DNA of 64,000 nt from Actinoallomurus soli. GTDB taxonomy: Bacteria; Actinomycetota; Actinomycetes; Streptosporangiales; Streptosporangiaceae. Shown one piece after another: positions 41,824 to 50,967 of the stretch (within the stretch, counting starts at the first letter, position 1; each line of letters opens with the position of its first letter). Position numbers and translations under genes: made by a program. The notes beneath the pieces are model-generated. The model did not search any database. It had not been told where the DNA came from and saw only the letters and a program-made list of their open reading frames with translations. The stretch spans positions 56,827-120,826 of the forward strand of contig NZ_JAMXMV010000022.1 of NCBI RefSeq assembly GCF_024055715.1, read 5' to 3'.

Positions 41824-43221
41824 ATGCTGACGCTGAGATCGACATCCGAGTCCCGGCCGCGCACCGGGGCGTTGCCGCTGGTCGCCATCTGCCTCGGCTA
41901 CTTCGCGGTGATCATCGACGCCACCGCCGTGAACCTGTCGCTGCCCGCGCTGGGCCGCGACCTGGGTGGCGGGATGGGCGTCCTTCAGTGGGTGGTCGAC
42001 GGCTACACGCTCACGTTCGCGACCCTGCTGCTGTCCGCGGGCGCGCTCGGCGACCGGGTCGGGCCCCACCGGGTGTTCTGCGCCGGTCTGGCGCTCTTCA
42101 CGGTCGCCTCGGCGGCCTGCGGGCTGGCGCCGACCGCGGGCGCCCTGGTCGCCGCCCGGCTGGTCCAGGGCGCCGCGGCCGCCGTCATGGTCCCGTCCTC
42201 GCTGGCGCTGCTGCAGGCGGCGCACCCCGACCCCCGCGCGCGTGCCCGCGCCGTCGGGGTGTGGGGCGGGGTGGCCGGAGTCGCGGCCGCCTCGGGCCCC
42301 GTCCTCGGCGGGGTGCTGACCGACGCGGCGAGCTGGCGCCTGGTCTTCTTCATCAACGTGCCGATCGGCCTGGCCGCCCTGCTGCTCACCGTCCGGCACG
42401 TCGTACGGCCCGAGGGGCACGGGCGGCGCGGGCTCGACCTCGGTGCGCAGATCACGGTGGTCGGCGCGCTCGGCCTGCTGACCTTCGCGCTGATCGAGGC
42501 GCGGACCCGCGGCTGGGTCTCGCCCGTCGTGCTCGGCGCGCTGGCGGTCGCGGCGCTGCTCGCCGCCGTGTTCACGGCGGTGGAACGGCGTACGGCGAAC
42601 CCGATGCTGCCGCTCGGACTCTTCCGCGGCGCGGCGTTCTCCGGCGGGAACGCGGTCGGGTTGCTGATCAACCTCGGCTTCTACGGCCAGCTGTTCGTGC
42701 TCAGCCTGTTCTTCCAGGACGTGCGCCGGATGAGCCCCACCCTCGCCGGGCTGGCGCTGGTGCCCGAGGGGATCCTGGTCTCGCTCGCGTCGTTCCTGTC
42801 GGGGCGGATGACGGGCCGGTCCGGCACCCGGACCACCATGCTGATCGGCCTGGTCACCGGGGCGGCCGGGCTGTTCGCGCTGACGGCGGCCGGCCGGAGC
42901 ACCCCGTACCCGATGCTCATGGTCCCGCTGATGGCGGCGGGCTTCGGGATGGCCTTTACGATGCCCGCCGCGACGACCGCCGTCGTCGAGGCCGCCCCGC
43001 CGGAGCGGGCGGGCGTCGCCTCCGGCGCGGTGAACACGGCCCGGCAGATGGGGAGCACGATCGGCGTCGCGCTGCTCGGCACGCTGGGGGCCGGCGGCCG
43101 CCTGGCCGCGCCGATGGCGGGGGCGGGCGCCGCCTTCCTCGCCGGGGCCCTCGTGGTGGCCGTCGTGGTCCGGAGCCGTGGGCCGGAGTTCGCGCAGGCG
43201 AGGCAAGGCTCACCTAAGTGA
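41824..43221 (+). CDS. MFS transporter, DHA2-type drug efflux family
   Basis: The 465-residue, 14-helix transporter has DATAVNLSLPALGRDLG in helix 1, LSAGALGDRVGPHRVF (motif A), WGGVAGVAAASGPVLGGVLT (motif C) and a C-terminal PAATTAVVEAAPPERAGVASGA segment. It probably exports a drug or metabolite by proton antiport. Start ATG 41824 follows a GC-rich repeat array; the ribosome site is weak. Read-through from the carbamoyltransferase gene is possible. The stop overlaps an iron-box-like dyad upstream of sufR. Confidence 0.92.
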   Translation: MLTLRSTSESRPRTGALPLVAICLGYFAVIIDATAVNLSLPALGRDLGGGMGVLQWVVDGYTLTFATLLLSAGALGDRVGPHRVFCAGLALFTVASAACGLAPTAGALVAARLVQGAAAAVMVPSSLALLQAAHPDPRARARAVGVWGGVAGVAAASGPVLGGVLTDAASWRLVFFINVPIGLAALLLTVRHVVRPEGHGRRGLDLGAQITVVGALGLLTFALIEARTRGWVSPVVLGALAVAALLAAVFTAVERRTANPMLPLGLFRGAAFSGGNAVGLLINLGFYGQLFVLSLFFQDVRRMSPTLAGLALVPEGILVSLASFLSGRMTGRSGTRTTMLIGLVTGAAGLFALTAAGRSTPYPMLMVPLMAAGFGMAFTMPAATTAVVEAAPPERAGVASGAVNTARQMGSTIGVALLGTLGAGGRLAAPMAGAGAAFLAGALVVAVVVRSRGPEFAQARQGSPK

Positions 43222-43224
43222 GCC
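43199..43224. promoter_or_regulatory. Iron-box-like element and dyad before the suf operon
   Basis: Bases 43199-43217 end in AGGCTCACCTAA and match most positions of the DmdR/IdeR 19-bp iron box (TTAGGTTAGGCTCACCTAA type), best in the right half. Overlapping it, GGCTCAC-CTAA-GTGAGCC (43207-43224) is a perfect 7-bp dyad. It lies 54 bp before the sufR start and overlaps the MFS stop. It could be an iron-regulator site or a terminator stem. Confidence 0.4.
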
Positions 43225-43277
43225 AGATAACCGGGATCGGTTTGTGTCGGGGGAAGTAATTAGGCCACACTGATGTT

Positions 43278-44045
43278 GTGAAAAACGTGACCGAGACGAC
43301 GAGCAGCGACCCGGCGGCCGCCGGCGTGCCCGCGCTCGGTCCGAACCACGCCGAGCGCACGACCCGCGCTCGAGTGGCACGGCTGATTCTTGAACATGGT
43401 CCCATCAGCGCCTCGGCGCTCGGACAACGGCTCGGGCTCACGCCCGCGGCCGTGCGCCGTCACCTCGAGACCCTCCTCGCCGAGGAGATGATCGAGGAGC
43501 GGCGGAGCCGTCCGCAGTCGAGGCGCGGGCGCGGCCGCCCGGCGAAGCTGTTCGCCATCACCGACGCCGGGCGCAGCGCCTTCGTGCACGCCTACGACGA
43601 TCTGGCGGCCAACGCCCTGCGGTTCCTGGCCGACAAGCTCGGCGAGGAGGCCGTCGTGGAGTTCGCCCTGCGGCAGGTGGGCGACCTGGAGGCGCGCTAC
43701 GGCGCGTCCATCCGGGCCGTTCCGCCGCAGCAGCGGGTCCGGGCCCTGGCGGAGGCGCTGTCCACCGACGGCTACGCCGCCTCGGCCAGCACGGCGCCGG
43801 CGGGCGGGCAGCAGCTCTGCCAGCACCACTGCCCGGTCGCGCACGTCGCGGCGCGGTTCCCGCAGTTGTGCGAGGCGGAGACGGCGGCGTTCGGGCGGCT
43901 GCTCGGCGTCCCCGTGCAGCGGCTGGCCACGATCGCGCACGGCGATGGAATATGCACGACTCACGTGACGTCACGTGAACTGACTGAAAAACCCGATAAG
44001 ACCGACAAGTTCGACAAGCAGGAGTCCGGAGGCACCTCCGTATGA
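43278..44045 (+). CDS. sufR: SUF operon repressor SufR
   Basis: The 255-residue protein has an N-terminal DeoR/ArsR-type winged HTH ([34 protein letters not shown]) and a C-terminal cluster domain with cysteines in [21 protein letters not shown] plus a later Cys, the ligand pattern of actinobacterial SufR. When it carries a cluster it represses suf; loss of the cluster on oxidation or iron lack lifts repression. Start GTG 43278. Its stop overlaps the sufB start as ATGA, making it the first gene of the operon. Confidence 0.94.
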   Translation: MKNVTETTSSDPAAAGVPALGPNHAERTTRARVARLILEHGPISASALGQRLGLTPAAVRRHLETLLAEEMIEERRSRPQSRRGRGRPAKLFAITDAGRSAFVHAYDDLAANALRFLADKLGEEAVVEFALRQVGDLEARYGASIRAVPPQQRVRALAEALSTDGYAASASTAPAGGQQLCQHHCPVAHVAARFPQLCEAETAAFGRLLGVPVQRLATIAHGDGICTTHVTSRELTEKPDKTDKFDKQESGGTSV

Positions 44046-45454
44046 CCACGGCAGCCCACCCCGAGCTCGAGGGGCTCGGCAAGTACAAGTTCGGCTGGGC
44101 CGACCCCGACGTGGCCGGCGCCTCGGCCCGTCGCGGGCTGTCCGAAGAGGTCGTCCGCGACATCTCGGGGAAGAAGAACGAGCCCGACTGGATGCTCGAC
44201 CTTCGCCTGAAGGGCCTGCGCCTGTTCGGCAAGAAGCCGATGCCGACGTGGGGCGCCGACCTCTCCGACATCGACTTCGACAACATCAAGTACTTCGTCC
44301 GGTCGACGGAGAAGCAGGCCGCGTCGTGGGACGAGCTCCCGGCCGACATCAAGAACACCTACGACAAGCTCGGCATCCCCGAGGCGGAGAAGCAGCGCCT
44401 GATCGCCGGCGTCGCGGCCCAGTACGAGTCCGAGGTCGTGTACCACCAGATCCGCGAGGACCTGGAGAAGCAGGGCGTGATCTTCCTCGACACCGACACC
44501 GGTCTCAAGGAGCACCCGGAGATCTTCCAGGAGTACTTCGGCTCGGTGATCCCGGTGGGCGACAACAAGTTCGCCGCGCTGAACTCCGCCGTGTGGTCGG
44601 GCGGGTCCTTCATCTACGTGCCGCCGGGCGTGCACGTCGAGATCCCGCTGCAGGCCTACTTCCGGATCAACACCGAGAACATGGGCCAGTTCGAGCGGAC
44701 GCTGATCATCGTCGACGAGGGCGCGTACGTGCACTACGTCGAGGGCTGCACCGCGCCGATCTACAAGTCCGACTCGCTGCACTCCGCGGTCGTCGAGATC
44801 GTCGTGAAGAAGAACGCCCGCTGCCGCTACACGACCATCCAGAACTGGTCGAACAACGTCTACAACCTCGTCACCAAGCGCGCCGTCTGCTACGAGGGCG
44901 GCACGATGGAGTGGATCGACGGCAACATCGGCTCCAAGGTGACGATGAAGTACCCGGCGGTCTACCTCATGGGGGAGCACGCCAAGGGCGAGACGCTGTC
45001 CATCGCCTTCGCCGGTGAGGGCCAGCACCAGGACGCCGGCGCCAAGATGGTGCACGCCGCGCCGAACACCTCCTCGACGATCATCTCCAAGTCCGTGGCG
45101 CGCGGCGGCGGCCGTACGAGCTACCGCGGCCTGGTCCAGGTGCAGGAGGGCGCCGAGCACTCCAAGTCGACCGTCAAGTGCGACGCGCTGCTGGTCGACC
45201 AGATCAGCCGCTCCGACACCTACCCCTACGTCGACGTCCGCGAGGACGACGTCGAGATGGGCCACGAGGCCACCGTCTCGAAGGTCTCGGAGAACCAGCT
45301 GTTCTACCTCATGAGCCGCGGCCTCACCGAGGACGAGGCGATGGCGATGATCGTGCGCGGCTTCGTCGAGCCGATCGCGCGCGAACTGCCGATGGAGTAC
45401 GCGCTCGAGCTGAACCGCCTGATCGAGCTGCAGATGGAAGGAGCGGTGGGCTGA
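44042..45454 (+). CDS. sufB: Fe-S cluster assembly scaffold SufB
   Basis: The 470-residue protein is a full-length SufB with the beta-helix core ([60 protein letters not shown] C-terminus). With SufC and SufD it forms the SufBC2D scaffold on which clusters are built from sulfur delivered by SufS/SufU. ATG 44042 overlaps the sufR stop. Confidence 0.97.
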   Translation: MTTAAHPELEGLGKYKFGWADPDVAGASARRGLSEEVVRDISGKKNEPDWMLDLRLKGLRLFGKKPMPTWGADLSDIDFDNIKYFVRSTEKQAASWDELPADIKNTYDKLGIPEAEKQRLIAGVAAQYESEVVYHQIREDLEKQGVIFLDTDTGLKEHPEIFQEYFGSVIPVGDNKFAALNSAVWSGGSFIYVPPGVHVEIPLQAYFRINTENMGQFERTLIIVDEGAYVHYVEGCTAPIYKSDSLHSAVVEIVVKKNARCRYTTIQNWSNNVYNLVTKRAVCYEGGTMEWIDGNIGSKVTMKYPAVYLMGEHAKGETLSIAFAGEGQHQDAGAKMVHAAPNTSSTIISKSVARGGGRTSYRGLVQVQEGAEHSKSTVKCDALLVDQISRSDTYPYVDVREDDVEMGHEATVSKVSENQLFYLMSRGLTEDEAMAMIVRGFVEPIARELPMEYALELNRLIELQMEGAVG

Positions 45455-45456
45455 TC

Positions 45457-46572
45457 ATGGGTCTCGAGACCAAGCAGCTGTCCACCCTCCACGAGCACGC
45501 GTCGTACGACGTCGCCGACTTCGCAGTCCCGGCCGGGCGCGAGGAGGAGTGGCGCTTCACGCCGCTGCGCCGGCTGCGCGACCTGCACAAGGGCGTGGCG
45601 GCCGCCGGCAAGGTGATCGTGGAGGTGTCCGCCGCGCCCGAGGTCACCGTGGAGACGGTGGGCCGCGACGACGAGCGCGTCGGCAAGGCGTACGTCCCCT
45701 CCGACCGCGTCAGCGCGCAGGCGTACGCCTCGTTCGCCCACGCGACCGTCGTGAGCGTGCCCAAGGAGGTCGTGGCGACCGAGCCGACCGTCCTCACGCT
45801 GCGCGGCGAGGGCGGCGTCGCCTACGGTCACACCACCGTCGTCCTGGAGCCGTTCGCGCAGGCCACGGTCGTGCTGGACCACATCGGCTCGGCCGCCTAC
45901 GCCGACAACGTCGAGTTCGTCGTCGGCGACGGCGCCTCGCTCACGGTGTTCAGCCTGCAGAACTGGGCACCGGACGCCGTCCACCTGTCGCATCAGCACG
46001 CCAAGCTGGGCCGGGACGCGCGGTTCAAGAGCTTCACCGTCAGCCTGGGCGGCGACGTGGTGCGCATCGCCCCCTCCGTCGCGTACGACGCGCCGGGCGG
46101 CGACGCCGAGCTGTACGGCCTCTACTTCGTCGACGGCGGCCAGCACCTCGAGCACCGCCTGCTCGTCGACCACACCCAGCCGAACTGCCGCAGCCGCGTC
46201 GACTACCGCGGCGCGCTGCAGGACGAGGACGCGCACGCCGTCTGGATCGGCGACGTGATCATCCGGGCCGAGGCCGAGGGCACCGACACGTACGAGCTGA
46301 ACCGCAACCTCGTGCTCACCGACGGCACGCGGGTCGACTCGGTCCCGAACCTCGAGATCCTCACCGGTGAGGTCGCCGGCGCAGGGCACGCCTCGGCGTC
46401 CGGCCGCCTCGACGACCAGCACCTGTTCTACCTTCAGGCACGGGGCATTCCGTACGACACCGCCCGGCGGATGGTCGTCCGCGGATTCCTGGGCCAGCTC
46501 GTCGACAAGATCGACGTGCCGCAGCTGAAAGAGCGGGTCATGGCCGCCATCGATGAGGAGATCGACCGATGA
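45457..46572 (+). CDS. sufD: Fe-S cluster assembly protein SufD
   Basis: The 371-residue SufB paralogue has REEEWRFTPLRRLRDLHKG near the N-terminus and QLFYLQARGIPYDTARRMVVRGFL-type C-terminal sequence (read as HLFYLQARGIPYDTARRM). It forms the SufBC2D complex and is needed for iron acquisition in the scaffold. Start ATG 45457 follows the sufB stop by two bases, with AAGGAG about 14 bases upstream. Its stop overlaps the Rieske gene by ATGA. Confidence 0.96.
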   Translation: MGLETKQLSTLHEHASYDVADFAVPAGREEEWRFTPLRRLRDLHKGVAAAGKVIVEVSAAPEVTVETVGRDDERVGKAYVPSDRVSAQAYASFAHATVVSVPKEVVATEPTVLTLRGEGGVAYGHTTVVLEPFAQATVVLDHIGSAAYADNVEFVVGDGASLTVFSLQNWAPDAVHLSHQHAKLGRDARFKSFTVSLGGDVVRIAPSVAYDAPGGDAELYGLYFVDGGQHLEHRLLVDHTQPNCRSRVDYRGALQDEDAHAVWIGDVIIRAEAEGTDTYELNRNLVLTDGTRVDSVPNLEILTGEVAGAGHASASGRLDDQHLFYLQARGIPYDTARRMVVRGFLGQLVDKIDVPQLKERVMAAIDEEIDR

Positions 46573-46883
46573 GCTTCACGCGCGCCTGCGCCCTTTCCGA
46601 GCTGCCCGCCGAGGGCGCCCTCGCGGTGGAGATCGACGGCACGCCCGTGGCGGTCGTCCGCGCCGACGGCGAGGTCTACGCGCTGCGCGACGTCTGCTCC
46701 CACGCCGAGGTCGCCCTCAGCGAGGGTGAGGTCTACGACCGCACCATCGAGTGCTGGCTGCACGGCTCGTGCTTCGACGTGCGCACCGGCAAGCCCACCA
46801 ACCCGCCGGCCACGCAGCCGGTCCCCACGTACCCAGTGAAGATCGAGGGCGACGACGTGTACGTGTCGCTCAAGGAGTCCTGA
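46569..46883 (+). CDS. Rieske-type [2Fe-2S] ferredoxin of the suf operon
   Basis: The 104-residue protein has both Rieske ligand pairs: CSHAEV (Cys-X-His) and CWLHGSCFD (Cys-X2-His). It resembles bacterial biphenyl-dioxygenase-type Rieske ferredoxins and NirD-like proteins. Placement between sufD and sufC is standard in actinobacteria, suggesting electron supply to cluster assembly or repair. ATG 46569 overlaps the sufD stop (ATGA). Confidence 0.95.
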   Translation: MSFTRACALSELPAEGALAVEIDGTPVAVVRADGEVYALRDVCSHAEVALSEGEVYDRTIECWLHGSCFDVRTGKPTNPPATQPVPTYPVKIEGDDVYVSLKES

Positions 46884-46890
46884 AATCACC

Positions 46891-47643
46891 ATGGCCACGC
46901 TTGAGATCCGCGACCTGCACGTCTCCGTCGAGGACAAGGAGATCCTCCGGGGCGTCGACCTGTCCGTGAAGGCGGGCGAGACCCACGCCATCATGGGGCC
47001 GAACGGCTCCGGCAAGTCCACCCTCGCCTACGCCATCGCCGGTCACCCGAAGTACACCGTCACGAGCGGCGAGGTCCTCCTGGACGGCGAGAGCGTCCTG
47101 GACATGGCCGTCGACGAGCGCGCCCGCGCCGGGCTGTTCCTCGCGATGCAGTACCCGGTCGAGGTGCCGGGCGTGTCGGTGTCGAACTTCCTGCGCACGG
47201 CCGTCACCGCGGTGCGCGGCGAGGCACCGAAGCTGCGGGAGTTCTCCAAGGAGATGCGCTCGGCAATGGCCGAGCTGCAGATCGACCCGGCGTTCGCCCA
47301 GCGCAACCTGAACGAGGGCTTCTCCGGCGGTGAGAAGAAGCGCCACGAGATCCTTCAGCTCGAGATGCTCAAGCCGAAGGTCGCGGTGCTCGACGAGACC
47401 GACTCCGGTCTCGACATCGACGCGCTGAAGATCGTCTCCGAGGGCGTCAACCGCTTCCGCTCCGGCGGCGAGACCGGCGTGCTGCTGATCACGCACTACA
47501 CCCGCATCCTCCGCTACGTGAAGCCGGACTTCGTGCACGTCTTCGCGGCCGGCCGCGTCGTCGAGGAGGGCGGCCCGGAGCTGGCCGAGCTGCTGGAGAA
47601 CGAGGGCTACGAGCGGTTCACGAAGGCGGGCGCGTCCGCGTGA
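46891..47643 (+). CDS. sufC: SUF ATPase SufC
   Basis: The 250-residue soluble ABC-type ATPase has Walker A GPNGSGKSTL, signature FSGGEKKRHEILQ, Walker B VAVLDETDSGLDID and switch His in LITHYTRIL. The DETDSGLD form is typical of SufC. It drives conformational change in SufBC2D. Its stop overlaps the sufS GTG start. Confidence 0.97.
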   Translation: MATLEIRDLHVSVEDKEILRGVDLSVKAGETHAIMGPNGSGKSTLAYAIAGHPKYTVTSGEVLLDGESVLDMAVDERARAGLFLAMQYPVEVPGVSVSNFLRTAVTAVRGEAPKLREFSKEMRSAMAELQIDPAFAQRNLNEGFSGGEKKRHEILQLEMLKPKVAVLDETDSGLDIDALKIVSEGVNRFRSGGETGVLLITHYTRILRYVKPDFVHVFAAGRVVEEGGPELAELLENEGYERFTKAGASA

Positions 47644-48920
47644 GCATCGACGTCGAGAGGATCCGGGCGGACTTCCCGATCCTGACCAGGACCGTCCGCG
47701 ACGGGAAGGCCCTGGTCTACCTCGACAGCGCGAACACCTCGCAGAAGCCCCGCCAGGTGATCGACGCGATCGAGGACTACTACGCCCGGCACAACGCGAA
47801 CATCCACCGGGCCACGCACCAGCTCGGCGAAGAGGCGACCGAGGCGTACGAAGGCGCCCGGATCAAGGTCGCGAACTTCATCGGCGCGGGCAGCGAGACC
47901 GAGGTGGTGTTCACCAAGAACATCTCCGAGGGCATCAACCTCGTCGCCTACGCCATGGGCAACGCGGCCACGGCGGGCCCGGAGGCCGAGCGGTTCCGCG
48001 TCGGCCCGGGCGACGAGATCGTCATCACCGAGATGGAGCACCACTCCAACATCGTGCCGTGGCAGCTGCTCGCCCAGCGCACCGGCGCGACGCTCCGCTG
48101 GTTCCGGGTGACCGACGACGGCCGTCTCGACCTGAGCGACATCGACGAGCTCATCAACGAGCGCACGAAGATCGTCGCGGTCGCGCACCAGTCGAACGTC
48201 CTCGGCACGATCAACCCGGTCCGGCTCATCGCGGACAGGGCGCACGCGGTCGGCGCGCTGGTGCTCGCCGACGGCGCGCAGGCCGTGCCGCACATGCGGG
48301 TGAACGTCCAGGAGCTCGGCGTCGACTTCTACGGCTTCACCGCGCACAAGCTGTGCGGGCCGACCGGCATCGGGGTGCTGTGGGGCCGCGCCGAGCTGCT
48401 CGAGACGCTGCCGCCGTTCCTCGGCGGCGGTGAGATGATCGAGACGGTGGCGATGGAGGGCTCGACGTTCGCGCCGCCGCCGCACAAGTTCGAGGCCGGC
48501 ACGATGCCGATCGCCGAGGCCGCCGGGCTCGGCGCCGCGATCGACTACCTGAACGCCCTGGGCATCGACGACATCGCGGCGCAGCAGAACGAGCTGCTGG
48601 CGTACGCGCTCAAGTCGCTCACCGCGGTCGGGGGCGTGCGGATCCTCGGGCCCACCGAGGCCGAGGACCGCGGCACCGCGATCTCCTTCACCCTGGAGGG
48701 GCCGGACGGCCGCGAGATCCACCCGCACGACGTCAGCCAGGTGCTGGACGCCCACGGCATCGCCGTGCGCGCCGGTCACCACTGCGCCCGCCCGCTGCAC
48801 CGGCGCTTCGGGGTGACCGCGAGCACCCGTGCGTCGCTGTACTTCTACAACACCACGGCCGACGTCGACGCGCTGGTCGAGGGACTGCGGGAGACGCAGA
48901 AATTCTTCGGCAGCGCCTGA
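47640..48920 (+). CDS. sufS: Cysteine desulfurase SufS
   Basis: The 426-residue type II cysteine desulfurase has the PLP Lys in GFTAHKLCGPTG, a cofactor-binding region EMEHHSNIVPW and VLADGAQAVPH, and the persulfide Cys in RAGHHCARPL. It takes sulfur from cysteine and passes it to SufU. GTG 47640 overlaps the sufC stop (GTGA). Confidence 0.97.
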   Translation: MSIDVERIRADFPILTRTVRDGKALVYLDSANTSQKPRQVIDAIEDYYARHNANIHRATHQLGEEATEAYEGARIKVANFIGAGSETEVVFTKNISEGINLVAYAMGNAATAGPEAERFRVGPGDEIVITEMEHHSNIVPWQLLAQRTGATLRWFRVTDDGRLDLSDIDELINERTKIVAVAHQSNVLGTINPVRLIADRAHAVGALVLADGAQAVPHMRVNVQELGVDFYGFTAHKLCGPTGIGVLWGRAELLETLPPFLGGGEMIETVAMEGSTFAPPPHKFEAGTMPIAEAAGLGAAIDYLNALGIDDIAAQQNELLAYALKSLTAVGGVRILGPTEAEDRGTAISFTLEGPDGREIHPHDVSQVLDAHGIAVRAGHHCARPLHRRFGVTASTRASLYFYNTTADVDALVEGLRETQKFFGSA

Positions 48921-48957
48921 CGTTGCACCCCATCGGCCGCTGTGAGAAGGGAAGCAG

Positions 48958-49404
48958 ATGCAGCTCGAGTCGATGTATCAGGACATCATCCTGGACCACT
49001 ACCGGAACCCTCACCACAAGGGCCTCCGGGAGCCGTACGACGCCGAGGTGCACCATGTGAACCCGACCTGCGGTGACGAGGTGACCCTGCGCGTCCGGCT
49101 CGACGGCGACGAGGTCGCCGACGTGTCGTACGACGCGATGGGCTGTTCGATCAGCCAGGCCAGCGCCTCGGTGATGACCGACCTCGTCATCGGCAGGCCG
49201 GTGAAGGACGCGATGGTGACCGGTGACGAGTTCCTCAAGCTGATGCAGTCGCGCGGGCAGGTCGAGCCCGACGAGGACATCCTCGAGGACGCCGTCGCCT
49301 TCACCGGGGTGTCGAAGTACCCCGCCCGTATCAAGTGCGCCCTGCTCGCCTGGATGGCGTGGAAGGACGCGACCGCGAAAGCCATGGAAGGCAGCGACGC
49401 ATGA
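48958..49404 (+). CDS. sufU: Sulfur relay protein SufU
   Basis: The 148-residue IscU-like protein has the Zn-binding ligands of SufU: Cys in NPTCGDE, Cys in GCSISQAS and Cys in RIKCALLAW, with the Asp after the first Cys. In Gram-positives SufU takes persulfide sulfur from SufS by Zn ligand exchange. Start ATG 48958 has GAAGGGAAG upstream. Its stop overlaps sufT by ATGA. Confidence 0.96.
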   Translation: MQLESMYQDIILDHYRNPHHKGLREPYDAEVHHVNPTCGDEVTLRVRLDGDEVADVSYDAMGCSISQASASVMTDLVIGRPVKDAMVTGDEFLKLMQSRGQVEPDEDILEDAVAFTGVSKYPARIKCALLAWMAWKDATAKAMEGSDA

Positions 49405-49721
49405 GCGACACGAAGGTCGCCGAGGACGACGTCCTCGAGGCGATGAGGGACGTCGTCGACCCCGAACTCGGGATCAACGTGGTCGACCTGGGCCTGGTCT
49501 ACGGCGTGAACATCGACGACGACAACGTCGTCGTCCTCGACATGACCCTCACGAGCGCGGCCTGCCCGCTCACCGACGTGATCGAGGACCAGACGGCGAG
49601 CGCCCTGGAGGGCCTGGTCGAGAAGGTCACGATCAACTGGGTGTGGCTGCCGCCGTGGGGCCCGGACAAGATCACCGAGGACGGCCGCGAGCAGTTGCGC
49701 GCCCTCGGCTTCAACGTCTGA
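49401..49721 (+). CDS. sufT: SufT/MIP18-family iron-sulfur maturation protein
   Basis: The 106-residue DUF59 (MIP18/PaaD-like) protein has DPELGINVVDLGLVYGV, then MTLTSAACPLTDVIEDQ with the conserved Cys, and WLPPWGPDKITEDGR. Family members assist delivery of clusters to target proteins. ATG 49401 overlaps the sufU stop. It is the last gene of the suf operon. Confidence 0.94.
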   Translation: MSDTKVAEDDVLEAMRDVVDPELGINVVDLGLVYGVNIDDDNVVVLDMTLTSAACPLTDVIEDQTASALEGLVEKVTINWVWLPPWGPDKITEDGREQLRALGFNV

Positions 49722-49743
49722 GCCCTCCGGCCTCCGGGCCCGT

Positions 49744-50256
49744 TCAGTCCAACCCGGCATGCCGGCGCCAGCCCGCCGGCTGCTGGGAGTTGGCGATCCA
49801 CTGGTCCGTGTAGCGCAGGACCGCGGTCAGCGCGTCGAGCGCACCGGCGGGCCCGCCGGTGCGCCACGAGGTCTCCACGATCGTGTGGTGACCGGGGTGC
49901 GCGGTCTCGCAGCGGCAGGCGATGGTGAGGCTCGCCCCGAGCCGGCAGTGGTCCGGGTAGAAGTCGATCGACTCCATCCGGATCGCCACCTCGAGCCAGT
50001 CGTCCCCGGCCTCGTACGTATGGCAGTCGTAGATGCGGCGGGCGGGCGGATGCCACATCCACTGGCCGGGCCGTGGCCCGCCCGTCCCGCCGACGGCCGA
50101 CGGCGCCGGATGGCGGGCCTGCCACTGGCCGGTCAGGGTGAGGAAACGCGCGCGGACCTCCGTGCCGTCCCACGCCGGTCCGAAGATCGCGGCCAGCGGG
50201 AGCGCCCTGGGCCATATCCACACCGCGACGGCATGATCATCGGGCGGGTTTCGCAC
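49744..50256 (-). CDS. Conserved hypothetical protein
   Basis: The roughly 170-residue protein has a Trp-rich N-terminus (AVWIWPRALPLAAIFGPAWDG), RARFLTLTGQWQARHP, YDCHTYEAGDDWLEVAIRME and a C-terminal segment RYTDQWIANSQQPAGWRRHAG. Good codon bias supports a real gene, but no family is recognised. It is convergent with the suf operon, 22 bp from its end. Start GTG 50256 is a guess; an upstream frame to 50292 exists. Confidence 0.7.
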   Translation of the reverse strand: MRNPPDDHAVAVWIWPRALPLAAIFGPAWDGTEVRARFLTLTGQWQARHPAPSAVGGTGGPRPGQWMWHPPARRIYDCHTYEAGDDWLEVAIRMESIDFYPDHCRLGASLTIACRCETAHPGHHTIVETSWRTGGPAGALDALTAVLRYTDQWIANSQQPAGWRRHAGLD

Positions 50257-50352
50257 CGTGCAATCATGCCGCGATCGTACGGTTCGGCGCACGCTCGGGG
50301 ACGATCGAGACGACCTCGTGACGGTGCCCGGTCACCTGGAGGAGAAGGCAGC

Positions 50353-50937
50353 GTGGAGACCTTCACGAACTGGCGGACCTGGGAGCAGGCTCGCGTCGCC
50401 CTGACGTCGCACCCCGTGGACGTGGCGACCCTGGACCGCGCCGCCGAGGCCGCGCTGCGCTGGCACGGCGAGCAGCGGCGGCCCACCGGCGCGCCGTACG
50501 CCGAGCACCTGTTCGAGGCTCTCGAAGTGCTGGTCCGCGGTGCCGGCGTCACCGACACGGACGTGCTCGTCACGGCCCTGCTGCACGACACGGTCGAGGA
50601 CACCGCCGCGACGCTCGCCGACGTCGAGGGCGCGTTCGGCCCGGAGGTCGGGGAGCTGGTGGACTGGGTCACCAAGCCGCCGGTGGAGGGCAAGGCCGCC
50701 AAGCGCGCCGCGAAGGTCGCCTATCTGCGGCGCCTGCGCGACGCCCCCCGCGAGGCGATCCTCGTGAAGCTCGCCGACCGGGTCAGCAACGTGCAGACGC
50801 TGGACCGGATGCCGCCGGACTTCCAGCGCCGCTACCACGCCGAGACGGTCACCTACGTCGTGCCGCTGGCGGCGGGGGAGCCCTGGTTCGCCGCCTGGTT
50901 CGCCGCGTGGCAGGAGCGCTTCGCCCACCTGCGCTGA
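50353..50937 (+). CDS. HD-domain hydrolase, SpoT/small-alarmone-hydrolase-like
   Basis: The 194-residue single-domain protein has the RSH hydrolase motifs: RPTGAPYAEHLFEAL (first His), ALLHDTVEDTAATL (HD), EVGELVDWVTKP and ILVKLADRVSNVQTL (Asp/Asn motif). It lacks synthetase, TGS and ACT domains, as do MESH1-type small alarmone hydrolases. It may degrade (p)ppGpp or a related nucleotide in a Mn2+-dependent way. Start GTG 50353 has GGAGGAGAAGG upstream. Monocistronic. Confidence 0.85.
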   Translation: METFTNWRTWEQARVALTSHPVDVATLDRAAEAALRWHGEQRRPTGAPYAEHLFEALEVLVRGAGVTDTDVLVTALLHDTVEDTAATLADVEGAFGPEVGELVDWVTKPPVEGKAAKRAAKVAYLRRLRDAPREAILVKLADRVSNVQTLDRMPPDFQRRYHAETVTYVVPLAAGEPWFAAWFAAWQERFAHLR

Positions 50938-50967
50938 CCGCGATGCCGGACGGCCGGCGGCCGGGTC

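Noticed and set aside
43207..43224. The GGCTCAC-CTAA-GTGAGCC dyad as a SufR operator
   Set aside because: It is distant from the sufR start and overlaps the iron-box-like match and the MFS stop; the SufR site is more likely nearer the promoter at 43240-43278, where no clear dyad was read.
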